Shown piece by piece: positions 7,578 through 15,700 of a stretch of DNA of 64,000 nt (its first letter is position 1; each line of letters begins with the position of its first letter). The DNA comes from Bacteroidaceae bacterium. GTDB taxonomy: Bacteria > Bacteroidota > Bacteroidia > Bacteroidales > Bacteroidaceae. Both the position numbers and the translations under genes were made by a program. The notes below the pieces were generated by a model. The model ran no database searches, was not told the DNA's origin, and worked only from the letters and a program-made list of their open reading frames with translations. The DNA lies in contig JAFZFN010000006.1 of the NCBI GenBank assembly GCA_017555875.1, positions 1 through 64,000 on the forward strand. The letters run 5' to 3'.

Positions 7578-7943
7578 TTACTCAAATGGCCAAGGTACAT
7601 CAGCCACATCCTCATCCACCTCCTCATCCACCTCTATCTCCATACCATCAAAACATTCGAGCAGGGCATCGCGCAGCGTTACGAGTGCAGAGGCATCGGG
7701 AAGTTCTACACGCACGACCACACACTCGGGGTCCTCGGTGTTGAGCCCCACGAGCAGCCCCAGGTGCATGGGGTCGCCCACGAGTACATCCATCACCATC
7801 CCGATGGGGATATTCAGCTCACTCTCGTCAGCAGTGTCTATGCCTATGCGCTCGGCGATGCTCATCACCATCTTGACGATGGCCATGCGCTGCGTCTCCG
7901 CGCCATGGATGTAAAGGTCTGATTGTACCATCATAGCATTCAT
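7578..7943 (-). CDS. Unknown acidic protein
   Basis: A 121-residue protein with a helical N-terminus (IVKMVMSIAERIGID) and a strongly acidic C-terminal tail (MEIEVDEEVDEDVADV). It overlaps the upstream gene by 4 bases (ATGA), so the two form a coupled pair. Alternative starts exist at the next two Met codons. No family is recognised. Confidence 0.6.
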   Translation of the reverse strand: MNAMMVQSDLYIHGAETQRMAIVKMVMSIAERIGIDTADESELNIPIGMVMDVLVGDPMHLGLLVGLNTEDPECVVVRVELPDASALVTLRDALLECFDGMEIEVDEEVDEDVADVPWPFE

Positions 7944-8143
7944 GCGTTATCCTTCACCACTTCATAGATGACCATTGCCGTCCAGTTCTGCCATGCCGAG
8001 TTGTTGGGGTTCACATAGTCGGCAGTGTACTTGATGTCCTTGACGATGATCGTGTCCTTATGTTCACTAAGGAAGGCGTTGATCTGCTTCTCAAACTTCT
8101 CCATCTCAGGAGTGTGGTCTCTGAATAATTTGATCTGTACCAT
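7940..8143 (-). CDS. Small protein resembling Cse60/DUF2758
   Basis: A 67-residue protein with the layout of the small Cse60-like family: a KLF start, EKQINAFLSEH helix, IIVKDIKYTADYV strand pair and C-terminal AMVIYEV strand. In Firmicutes the family is known from sporulation; here no such role is implied. It is the first gene of a two-gene unit behind promoter copy 3 (8183-8225). The similarity is from memory and weak. Confidence 0.5.
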   Translation of the reverse strand: MVQIKLFRDHTPEMEKFEKQINAFLSEHKDTIIVKDIKYTADYVNPNNSAWQNWTAMVIYEVVKDNA

Positions 8144-8182
8144 AGTTGTTTGTTTTATGAGTTACTTTGATTGTGTTACATG

Positions 8183-8225
8183 CATAATATAGAAACAAAA
8201 GGAAGAAAATTCAAAAATGAGGGCA
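8183..8225 (-). promoter_or_regulatory. Repeated promoter element, copy 3
   Basis: Diverged copy of the 649/1330 element on the minus strand (TTTTTGAATTTTC, about 20 bp, TATATTATG), reading toward the gene starting at 8143. Confidence 0.55.
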
Positions 8226-8260
8226 AAAAAAGTTTGATATTTTGGGGCCTTTGATGTTTT

Positions 8261-9658
8261 TTATAATATCAACCTCTTTACATCAGCGACAATATACTCA
8301 ATTAGTTGTTCTACTGTTACCGAAGAGTTTAATTTCCTATACTGATATATCATGCCAATAGGAGAATTATCCCCTGCGTATTTACCATAAGGTTGAGAAT
8401 CTTTGCGCGATTTGTGGTCAGGATACAAAGGAGATTCACCAAATATATTCCCTTTTATGACTTCAGAAATGTTGCATAGTTTGTTCTCTTTTCCTTTATC
8501 GAAATTCTCAAATCTCATCCATTCATGTCCGTTAACACAAATAATGTTTCCTCCTATTGGCGTCACATTATTCTTCTCAAGATAATTCCATATCCTTTGG
8601 TCCTTAGTACCATAGTATTTGCTCAACTTGGAATGATCCATTATTATTCCATGACGATACCATCCACCTTGCGCTTGAATGATACATATGATGGGGTGAT
8701 TTCCATCATGAAATGCCACTTTCACATCCACAAAGGGTTGTCCGTTGGTATAGCCATAACCAAAAGCAATGAATTTGCTACTTTGGTTTTGGGGGTTGGA
8801 CAATTCACTAAAGATTACCTTATCATCATTTTCAATTATGGCAACTCCCTGAATGTAAGATTGTATTTTTGATTGTATTTCAGCACAGATTTGTGCATAC
8901 TTCGATTTATGATACAAGTCATGGATACGCAACTCTTCGGCGTCGACAATATATTGTGTGTTCAATAATGGGCTGCTCAATTGATAGCAGTTATTCTTCC
9001 ACGTGTCGTATACATCCAATAAGGCTCCAACAAAACTACAATAATCAGTTAAAATATCCTTTTTGTAGCCTTGTTGTATTGTAAGTTTTTTTATCGTATC
9101 CAGATATTGCGAATAAGTCGCGATTACCCATTTCCCTTGTTGCTGTATAGTTCCCTGATCGGGAAATCCGCTTGGCAATGTTAAAAGGATAAAATCCACT
9201 GATTTGTATTGGTCATACTTATCAAATTTATCTTCAACTGACTTGGGATTATTAGGATTACGTTGATACAGTTTTCCATTTGTCTTATAAATGCCGTTCT
9301 GCAAGTCTACAAAATCCTTATATACGCCATATAACTCCTGTACTTTCTTTTCATATTTATCCAACTGCGCTTTGTAAGGAATACTCTTTACTTTATTTTC
9401 TAAAACTAAAAGGACCCTTTTCGTCCCTTGTTCGACTACGCACAAGTCAAAACTTTCGTATTCCCTAAGAACCTCCCATTTGGCAGGCCATGATGTTACA
9501 TTCTTCGCACCGAGATTTCTCATTATAGTCTGAAATGCGGTAGGATCAATCTTCCAAATCCAATATAGAAAATTTGAATGAAACAGTTCTTTTGAAGAAA
9601 GTGAAAGATGAAACATTGGAGAATCCTTCAATGTACCAATAGCATGATTGTAAGGCAT
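8261..9658 (-). CDS. PD-(D/E)XK nuclease-superfamily protein
   Basis: A 465-residue protein. The N-terminal part has the PD-(D/E)XK layout: a helix with HSNFLYWIW, then SFDLCVVEQG and VLLVLENKVKSIPYKAQL near residues 70-100, in which Asp, Glu and Lys form the likely metal site. The long C-terminal part is beta-rich and aromatic with no recognised motif. Such proteins occur as stand-alone members of defence and mobile islands in Bacteroidetes. It is flanked by unknown genes and has a solo transcription unit. The nuclease fold is a sequence inference. Confidence 0.7.
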   Translation of the reverse strand: MPYNHAIGTLKDSPMFHLSLSSKELFHSNFLYWIWKIDPTAFQTIMRNLGAKNVTSWPAKWEVLREYESFDLCVVEQGTKRVLLVLENKVKSIPYKAQLDKYEKKVQELYGVYKDFVDLQNGIYKTNGKLYQRNPNNPKSVEDKFDKYDQYKSVDFILLTLPSGFPDQGTIQQQGKWVIATYSQYLDTIKKLTIQQGYKKDILTDYCSFVGALLDVYDTWKNNCYQLSSPLLNTQYIVDAEELRIHDLYHKSKYAQICAEIQSKIQSYIQGVAIIENDDKVIFSELSNPQNQSSKFIAFGYGYTNGQPFVDVKVAFHDGNHPIICIIQAQGGWYRHGIIMDHSKLSKYYGTKDQRIWNYLEKNNVTPIGGNIICVNGHEWMRFENFDKGKENKLCNISEVIKGNIFGESPLYPDHKSRKDSQPYGKYAGDNSPIGMIYQYRKLNSSVTVEQLIEYIVADVKRLIL

Positions 9659-9840
9659 AAATATTTGTGTATTAATTCGTGTGGTATATATTGTTTTTCA
9701 ATATCTGCACCAAAGTTAACGAAACCATCCTGAATGACAAAGGACTCGGGGGAGAAATGCGTTTCTGATTGTCAATACACCCTCCGCATCACATCATCAT
9801 CGAGCAGCTTACCTGCCGACACATGAGTCATTTCTTCGAG

Positions 9841-10227
9841 TTAATCCGGGTCGAGGATTTCGAGTAGACGTTCTAGCTTTGTGAGAGCAAACTCATCAAC
9901 TTCCTTGCCATTGTTTCTAAGTGTTACTCCTAATTTCATTGACTCTATATCAGCGATCTCGTTAACTAAGCATTGCAACTGTTTTACAAAGACATAAGTC
10001 TGCGTTGCCAACTTCGCATCAGGCTGTAGGCATTGCTTGATGTCGTCCGGCAGCTCCTGATTCTTCTTCTCCAGGGCTGGCAGGAGAGGGAAGCCCTGCT
10101 TTTGCAGTATGGCAAGACGTCTGCAGACTGACGCTGCCCTATCCCATAGTTCAGGATAATCGCAAATTTTCTGTACTTGTTCCTTATACGAACAAGCAGT
10201 TTCTCTGTTGTAAAGCATTTTTGCCAT
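9841..10227 (-). CDS. Unknown helical protein
   Basis: A 128-residue, mostly helical protein (YKEQVQKICDYPELWDRAAS, then ALTKLERLLEILDPD) with no signal peptide or recognised motif. It stands alone between the PD-(D/E)XK gene and the gene at 10328. The gene is real by length and composition, but nothing indicates its role. Confidence 0.55.
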   Translation of the reverse strand: MAKMLYNRETACSYKEQVQKICDYPELWDRAASVCRRLAILQKQGFPLLPALEKKNQELPDDIKQCLQPDAKLATQTYVFVKQLQCLVNEIADIESMKLGVTLRNNGKEVDEFALTKLERLLEILDPD

Positions 10228-10327
10228 AATTCTATGTGTTTTGTTGTATTTGACAGGCTTTGTTTATTATAGACTTCTAGGTATAGAATTATTCTTAACA
10301 CACACGACTAATCCTCCGACTCTACCT

Positions 10328-11092
10328 CTATGCTTGGGTTTCGTCATATCCGTCCATGGGATTACCATTAGCGAGCAGCGACTCATCATGGTGATAGTCC
10401 TTGGCCTTCTGTGTCTCGGCATAGAAGTACCTTGCCTTCTCCTTGTCGATGAAATAGCCGAATTCTTCCTCCCCATAGAAGTAGAGATCGCCCAACTGTT
10501 CGCACAGCCAACCATAGTGACCCCATTGGTGGATGGTTTTCATGTCATAGACGCCTTCTCCCTTACGGCAACGCTCCAGCAGCTCCTCATACTCGTTACG
10601 GATAATCAGGGTGTAGTCGAACGGGGTGTGCCATCTTACGCAATGTACCAATTCTTCACTACCCACTTGTTTTCTCTGCTGGCATATTTGCTCAAAGAGT
10701 GCCTTGGCCTCGTCCTCCGTGCTTGCAAACAAAGGGGTACTCAGGATTTCGTTGCGCGTAATTACCACTGTCTCACCTGTCTCCTCGTCGGTGAAGGGTT
10801 CTTCCCATGTGTGCCAGCTCTTGTACATCCCTATCAAAACGATGGCTTTGCATTCTACGTAGTCGTCATCAAGCAACCACTGTTTGTCCTCAGCCTGCAA
10901 GAGATGAAGACCATAGCCATGAAACAACAAACGTATCAATACGAACTTGAATTCGTCGTTGCCGCTTCGCATCTGCTCAAGCAGCACCTTTACACATTGT
11001 TCTGGGTTTTCAAGGACATTCAGCCCCAACTTTGACAATTCTTCACCATCGGCTTCGTGGATACATTCTAAGAAATACTGTTCTTTGTCCAT
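10328..11092 (-). CDS. Unknown protein with a Sel1-like C-terminal segment
   Basis: A 254-residue protein starting MDKEQYFLECIHEADGEEL. Translation upstream of 11092 only reads through promoter copy 4, so that ATG is used. The C-terminal stretch (WLCEQLGDLYFYGEEEFGY, then DKEKARYFYAETQ) resembles one Sel1/TPR-like repeat, a protein-interaction motif. The middle is acidic and aromatic. No catalytic motif is seen. Confidence 0.6.
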   Translation of the reverse strand: MDKEQYFLECIHEADGEELSKLGLNVLENPEQCVKVLLEQMRSGNDEFKFVLIRLLFHGYGLHLLQAEDKQWLLDDDYVECKAIVLIGMYKSWHTWEEPFTDEETGETVVITRNEILSTPLFASTEDEAKALFEQICQQRKQVGSEELVHCVRWHTPFDYTLIIRNEYEELLERCRKGEGVYDMKTIHQWGHYGWLCEQLGDLYFYGEEEFGYFIDKEKARYFYAETQKAKDYHHDESLLANGNPMDGYDETQA

Positions 11093-11122
11093 AATAATTT
11101 GTTCTATTTCATTTCGTATGGC

Positions 11123-11174
11123 AATAATATAGTAACATCGGGAGAAAAATTCAAAACTTGCACCAACTTTTTTT
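11123..11174 (-). promoter_or_regulatory. Repeated promoter element, copy 4
   Basis: Diverged copy on the minus strand (AGTTTTGAATTTTT, about 20 bp, TATATTAT), reading toward the gene starting at 11092. It slightly precedes the stop of the DUF2779 gene at 11176. Confidence 0.55.
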
Positions 11175-11175
11175 C

Positions 11176-12726
11176 TCACTTCACCATCTCCTCCAACTTC
11201 TCCCACACACGCACCATGGCGAGGGTGTCGAGGTGGCAATAGGCAAGCAGGGCTTCGCGTGCCTCATGGGCCTCTGCGGCTGGCATGTCCTTTATCTTGG
11301 GGAAGATGGTCATGGCATGGCCACCGTTCTGTACAAGTGGGTTGAGGTTATGGTAGTTCAGTTCCTCATTGTCGGGGAACAGGGCGGGCAACACGCTTTT
11401 GATGCTGAACGAACCGCCCATAGCGGGAGTGTAGCAATAGCCTTTGCGGAAGGGCACGAGGAGGTCGATGATGTGTTCACGTATATTCATTAAGTGGAAG
11501 GCCAAATCGGGATATGTATCAGCCATCTCCTTGATACGGCCTTTCTCGAACATGTCGTTATAAACCATGGTGCAGGCATTCATGGGGATGTCATTGCACA
11601 GCGCCTCGGCAAGAGCACGCAAAGGGTTGCTGCCATCACTCGGAGCAAGGTATGCCTTATGCTTTAGCTCGCCGCCCTTGTGCTCGATATAGTGCAAAGA
11701 GTACTGGAAGGTGAGCTGCTGATAGGGACGCGTACCATCGTATTGGGGGACAACCTGCTGCATAGTCTCGAAGTCGAGGAAGTAAAGGGGGTAGGTAACG
11801 GTGTCGAGAAAGTCTTGGATGCCCTTCTTGTCGATGTGGTTGGTTCCATTCAAGGTACAGTTGATCTGCATGTCCTGGATGTTTCCTAAAGAGAGGCTCT
11901 GCAACTGCTCAAAGCTAACAATACCCTGGTTGTAGCATTGAAGCTTCTTGGCAAAGGTGAAGCCACCACGTCCCTTGCCACCATACACATTGAAGACGGA
12001 GGGAACGGGGAGTTCACGCGTACAATATTGCCAGAAGGTACAAGCATAGGGTTTATGGCAATATTCGTCCAATACGGAGGGTTGTTCAGTGGTCATAGCA
12101 AGCACTCGATGTGCCTGACGCGCTTGAGCGGGAACCTTCAGGTATTCGTTGGCTACGAGTTCCTTCAAGTCGATGATGTTGAATAGTTGCTGCAAATCCA
12201 AGGCACCCTGACGCACATAATCCTTGTTCAGGGTGACGAGGTAGGTGCCATCGATCTGTACGCCACACTGTTCGAGTACCCACTTCTGATAAGCGATATC
12301 GATGGCATACTTGCCGAAGTCCTCGTCTGTAGCATCGGTATCGATGCTGCTTGAGCTGCTCTTCACTTCGTAGATGGCCCAGCCATTCGGAGTCTTCTTC
12401 AAGATATCTACTGCACAATAGTTGCTCTCATCGCCATCAACATGGCTGAATGAGGCCTCGCATATGACCTTGGTGCCGCGGGCCATCTCCTCGCGAGTCT
12501 TCGCGATCATGGCATTTAGGTCGAGGCGTTCATCCTTCTTGGTGGTAACCTCCACAAAGTCGCCAAATAGTTGCATGGCGAGGTCGCCCACCACGTTACC
12601 CTCAGCAAAACGAGCCTCCATGCCGGCATCGATGACGGCCTCTTCGGGCTTGTTTATACTGAGCCAAAGCGCCTTGGGGCATTGGCAATAGCGGGTATAT
12701 CTTGATTTGGATAGTGAAGTCTTCAT
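11176..12726 (-). CDS. DUF2779 protein: Cas4/RecB-like nuclease plus DEDD exonuclease-like domain
   Basis: A 516-residue protein. The N-terminal third starts SKSRYTRYCQCPKALWL, as in Cas4/RecB-type nucleases, with a PD-(D/E)XK site (CAVDI, then WAIYEVKSS near residues 103-123). Four Cys that could hold an iron-sulfur cluster are visible: CQCPK near the N-terminus and CHKPYACTFWQYC near residues 223-235. The C-terminal DUF2779 part begins at YPLYFLDFETMQQ near 312, an RNase H-like exonuclease motif. Probably a DNA nuclease for repair or defence. A promoter (TTTG, 20 bp, TATATTTG) lies at 12896-12927. Confidence 0.8.
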   Translation of the reverse strand: MKTSLSKSRYTRYCQCPKALWLSINKPEEAVIDAGMEARFAEGNVVGDLAMQLFGDFVEVTTKKDERLDLNAMIAKTREEMARGTKVICEASFSHVDGDESNYCAVDILKKTPNGWAIYEVKSSSSSIDTDATDEDFGKYAIDIAYQKWVLEQCGVQIDGTYLVTLNKDYVRQGALDLQQLFNIIDLKELVANEYLKVPAQARQAHRVLAMTTEQPSVLDEYCHKPYACTFWQYCTRELPVPSVFNVYGGKGRGGFTFAKKLQCYNQGIVSFEQLQSLSLGNIQDMQINCTLNGTNHIDKKGIQDFLDTVTYPLYFLDFETMQQVVPQYDGTRPYQQLTFQYSLHYIEHKGGELKHKAYLAPSDGSNPLRALAEALCNDIPMNACTMVYNDMFEKGRIKEMADTYPDLAFHLMNIREHIIDLLVPFRKGYCYTPAMGGSFSIKSVLPALFPDNEELNYHNLNPLVQNGGHAMTIFPKIKDMPAAEAHEAREALLAYCHLDTLAMVRVWEKLEEMVK

Positions 12727-12895
12727 CGTAACTGTCTGACGATTGCCTATACATCGCGAGGTATTAGAATCTGTTTTAGAATTACCGTTTATATGTTAAG
12801 AATCTGCTTTTTGGTTTATCTGAGGTTTTTAACACCTCTCAGCTAAACTCGAAATAATTTTAAAACAGATTCTTTGTGTTTTCTTTTCTATGCTG

Positions 12896-12927
12896 CAAAT
12901 ATAGTAAATCCCCACGCAAGATTCAAA
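12896..12927 (-). promoter_or_regulatory. Canonical promoter of the DUF2779 gene
   Basis: Minus strand: TTTG (12924-12927), 20 bases, TATATTTG (12896-12903). The leader to the ATG at 12726 is about 165 bases and contains no gene. Confidence 0.6.
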
Positions 12928-12943
12928 GTTTCTATCGGAATTA

Positions 12944-13681
12944 TTATTCCCGCAAGGCTCCTCGACGGGCAAACCTGTCGGCATCGGCCTCGATGGGCTG
13001 GTATTTATAGACATTGAAACCTTCGCCTGCTCGGAAATAGTAGGATATATTCGACTCCCACTCATACAGCAAGCCCTTGTCCAACACCACACGCCAAGGG
13101 TGGCTGACGGCATAGTATTGGAAGGCATGGCGGGCCTCGTGCAAGATGGTGCGCATCACCGTGTGGGGGTCGGAAGACACGAGCAGAAGCGTGTTCACCA
13201 CGAGCTGATTATCTTCGTAACGATAGGAGCCTCGGTGATTCTCGTCCAGCGTCTCAAACAGCAGTGGAGGGTTGTTACCCGTGAGCACCGAGAAGGCGGT
13301 ATAGAACGCTCGTAAGTATCGCTTACGTCTGAAGATGGTGGCACGGGCATAGGGTATCAGCCGCTCGACATCGCGATGGAAGAAGGCGTCCATCGCCTCG
13401 AGGCTGACGCGGTCGAGGTCGGCTACATCGCAGAGCGGAAGGTCATTCTCATCCATCAGATGCTGAGGCAACAGGGGCGAGAGGTCTACACCATAGAGCC
13501 GCTTACCCTCGCCTACTATCTCTTGACAATGACGCAGACGATGCTCTATACGCAGCTTCTCATCCAATGCCATACGCTCCCACGCGGCCCTGTCGGGAAG
13601 ATAAATGGCGAAGTGATCAGCATAGGTTTGATAGTATTCACCTTCTAAGCCGCATAGGTCTATGGGATAAGCATTTGCCAT
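12944..13681 (-). CDS. Putative zinc metallopeptidase-like protein (HExxH)
   Basis: About 245 residues. TILHEARHAFQYY carries the HExxH zinc motif, and a second acidic motif, IEADADRFARRG near the C-terminus, can supply the third ligand. This is the arrangement of gluzincin-like peptidases. An earlier acidic and aromatic region (YYQTYADHFAIYL) is of unknown role. No signal peptide, so it probably acts in the cytoplasm. Third gene of a tight unit with 13977 and 13702. Start could be 13690 or 13681. Confidence 0.7.
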   Translation of the reverse strand: MANAYPIDLCGLEGEYYQTYADHFAIYLPDRAAWERMALDEKLRIEHRLRHCQEIVGEGKRLYGVDLSPLLPQHLMDENDLPLCDVADLDRVSLEAMDAFFHRDVERLIPYARATIFRRKRYLRAFYTAFSVLTGNNPPLLFETLDENHRGSYRYEDNQLVVNTLLLVSSDPHTVMRTILHEARHAFQYYAVSHPWRVVLDKGLLYEWESNISYYFRAGEGFNVYKYQPIEADADRFARRGALRE

Positions 13682-13701
13682 GGGGTACAATTTCGGGTAA
13701 T

Positions 13702-13980
13702 TTAAGCAATATCTTTCTCATCGATGCGCATGGCTGCCAATAGTTCCTGCAGGTGGGGCAATGACTCGACCTGCCCTTCGTAACGACTGGTCCCTACGCG
13801 TATCTTCACTCTATGTGCTACGGGGAAGTACTCGATGGAGAAGAGGGTATCGCCCTGCTCCACCTTGTAGTAGGTCCAATAGCGATGCCTCCCCCACTGG
13901 CCACTACCGTGGGCATGGTAAAGGAAGCCATGCTCACGGCAGAACTGCTCTGGGGTATCGATAGCGGAAATGCTGTTCAT
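13702..13980 (-). CDS. Unknown small protein
   Basis: A 92-residue protein, aromatic and beta-rich in the middle (RHRYWTYYKVEQGDTLFSIEY). It overlaps the upstream gene by 4 bases (ATGA) and is followed after about 20 bases by the HExxH gene, so the three are likely one operon from promoter copy 5. No family is recognised. Confidence 0.55.
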   Translation of the reverse strand: MNSISAIDTPEQFCREHGFLYHAHGSGQWGRHRYWTYYKVEQGDTLFSIEYFPVAHRVKIRVGTSRYEGQVESLPHLQELLAAMRIDEKDIA

Positions 13981-14381
13981 AATCTCTCCTCCAAAGGTTT
14001 AGCAGCCTCGTCGGCAAGGAACTGGCCAAGGGTGCGACCGTCATCGGTGCGAAGGGTGTCCATCTCCTCGCGAGTGACCCGACGGCCACCATCCATATAG
14101 CGAGAGGCTTCGAGCATGATGCGCGAGCCGCGATACTCGACGAAGCAAATCTCTTCGCCCGTCTTGGGGTTGGTGAGTACCTTGCCTTGGCAGGGGGTGA
14201 GATACTTCATGCCCGTCTTGAACTGGAGTGTGCTACCCTCACGACCGACGAGACGGAAGAAGCCCGTGCGTGATACATCCTTGGGCACTCCCTTGTGAGC
14301 AAGGTGGTGAGGCAATTCGCCGATGTAGTTACGATTGTCTTCCGCTACGAATACTTTGTCTGAGTGCTTAAACATGTCCAT
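13977..14381 (-). CDS. Unknown protein, first gene of the HExxH operon
   Basis: A 134-residue protein (KHSDKVFVAEDNRNYIG, then TPCQGKVLTNPKTGEEICFV, a beta hairpin-like stretch). No known family. It lies directly behind promoter copy 5 and is coupled to 13702-13980. The second Met (third residue) is an alternative start. Confidence 0.55.
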   Translation of the reverse strand: MDMFKHSDKVFVAEDNRNYIGELPHHLAHKGVPKDVSRTGFFRLVGREGSTLQFKTGMKYLTPCQGKVLTNPKTGEEICFVEYRGSRIMLEASRYMDGGRRVTREEMDTLRTDDGRTLGQFLADEAAKPLEERL

Positions 14382-14407
14382 ATCTTTTCTTCTTTTTATT
14401 GGTTACA

Positions 14408-14460
14408 TACATAATATAGCAACAAAGAGGAAAAAATTCAAAAATCAGGGTAACTTTTTT
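14408..14460 (-). promoter_or_regulatory. Repeated promoter element, copy 5
   Basis: Near-identical to copies 1, 2 and 6 over about 50 bp. Minus strand: TTTTTGAATTTTT, about 20 bp, TATATTATG, ending about 25 bases before the ATG at 14381. Confidence 0.7.
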
Positions 14461-14510
14461 CAAATTTATTTTATTTCAGTTGTCCAAAGGCCTTAATTTC
14501 GATGATGGAC

Positions 14511-15662
14511 TCAATGATAAAACACTTTGTAGAAGATTGATTTCTTTATCTCACTCATGCGCTCCTCACGATACTCTACACTTCCATCGGATTTCCTCGA
14601 TACTACCAAAACGAAGTCATCGAGCCACCATACAAAATAGATGCAAAAGGCTATCAAGACAATCCCCCATAGCTTTAGACACACATCATCCACCACGGGG
14701 CTATCAATAAAACGTGCTGTCAGAGGCAAGCAGACACTTAGGAGGATGCCTATGGTGATGAGGGTGCGCTTGAGGCTGAATGTGGGCTTTACTGTCTGCT
14801 TGAGGAGGTCGGCACGGAGTTCTTTGATCAGAGAATCAATCTTCTTGATTTGCTCCATACCCTTCTCTAGTGTGGCGCGGCCCATGCCAAGGAGCTGTCG
14901 CATACGGCGGATGGCTGACTGTGGTGTGCGGTTATCGTCGCGGCGGATGAGGCGGGACAGCTCGTCCTGAACCTTTGCCATGCGTGCAGCCGTCTCATCA
15001 CACTCTCTCACCAAACCGTCGTAATACCACTCGTGGAAAAGGATACGGCTGCGAGCCTTGCGGGGATTCGGCTTACTGAAGAAGGGGAACTGCCACACCT
15101 TGCGCTTGACGATGCGGATGGAGTTCTTAAACGTCTCCTCCTCTGCCTGCAGCTCACTCAGCTCCACGGCATAAGGCTGGGCACACTGTGTAGTCCACAG
15201 CTCTTCGAGGAGCTGACGCTCGTGCTCGATGGTTTCGAACTTTGCGGCCTCACCGGGCGTGAGTGGTGTGCGCTGGGGTTGCTCAACTGGGCCATAGTGG
15301 CTCATCTTATCAGCTGGCATGGCTTCGACGGAGATGAGTTCACGCCAGTTGCCCTGCAGAGTGCGGTCGAGCCGCTCCTCATAGTCGGCCTGCAGCTCGG
15401 GCATGACATAGATGCGTGCCTTGACAACGCGCCACATGGCCTCCTTGGAAAACGCTATCGCGGTGTCGTCACCATAGAAGTAGAGGTCGGCTTCGAGCTC
15501 TTCGCTGAGGTCGAGCGGATACTCGATGACCTTGACACTGGCGGGGACATACATCTCCTTGAAATCAACTTCGATGAACGCTCCCTCTTCGATGCGCTCT
15601 ACGCCTGGGGCTATGGTGATGACACCATCCGTGATGGTATACTTTACATTGGGTTGTTGCAT
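14511..15662 (-). CDS. LRR-start, coiled-coil, two-TM membrane protein
   Basis: A 383-residue protein. The first 60 residues are a BspA-like LRR piece (YTITDGVITIAPGVERIEEGAF). Residues about 130-290 are long charged helices likely to form a coiled coil. Two membrane segments lie near the C-terminus (LITIGILLSVCLPLTARFI and LWGIVLIAFCIYFVWWL). It starts 38 bases past the AAA+ ATPase stop, on the same strand, so the two are probably co-transcribed. The build suggests a membrane partner of that ATPase; function unknown. Confidence 0.6.
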   Translation of the reverse strand: MQQPNVKYTITDGVITIAPGVERIEEGAFIEVDFKEMYVPASVKVIEYPLDLSEELEADLYFYGDDTAIAFSKEAMWRVVKARIYVMPELQADYEERLDRTLQGNWRELISVEAMPADKMSHYGPVEQPQRTPLTPGEAAKFETIEHERQLLEELWTTQCAQPYAVELSELQAEEETFKNSIRIVKRKVWQFPFFSKPNPRKARSRILFHEWYYDGLVRECDETAARMAKVQDELSRLIRRDDNRTPQSAIRRMRQLLGMGRATLEKGMEQIKKIDSLIKELRADLLKQTVKPTFSLKRTLITIGILLSVCLPLTARFIDSPVVDDVCLKLWGIVLIAFCIYFVWWLDDFVLVVSRKSDGSVEYREERMSEIKKSIFYKVFYH

Positions 15663-15700
15663 AGCTTTTTCTTTTTTGTTGCAAATATAGCTTAATTTTC

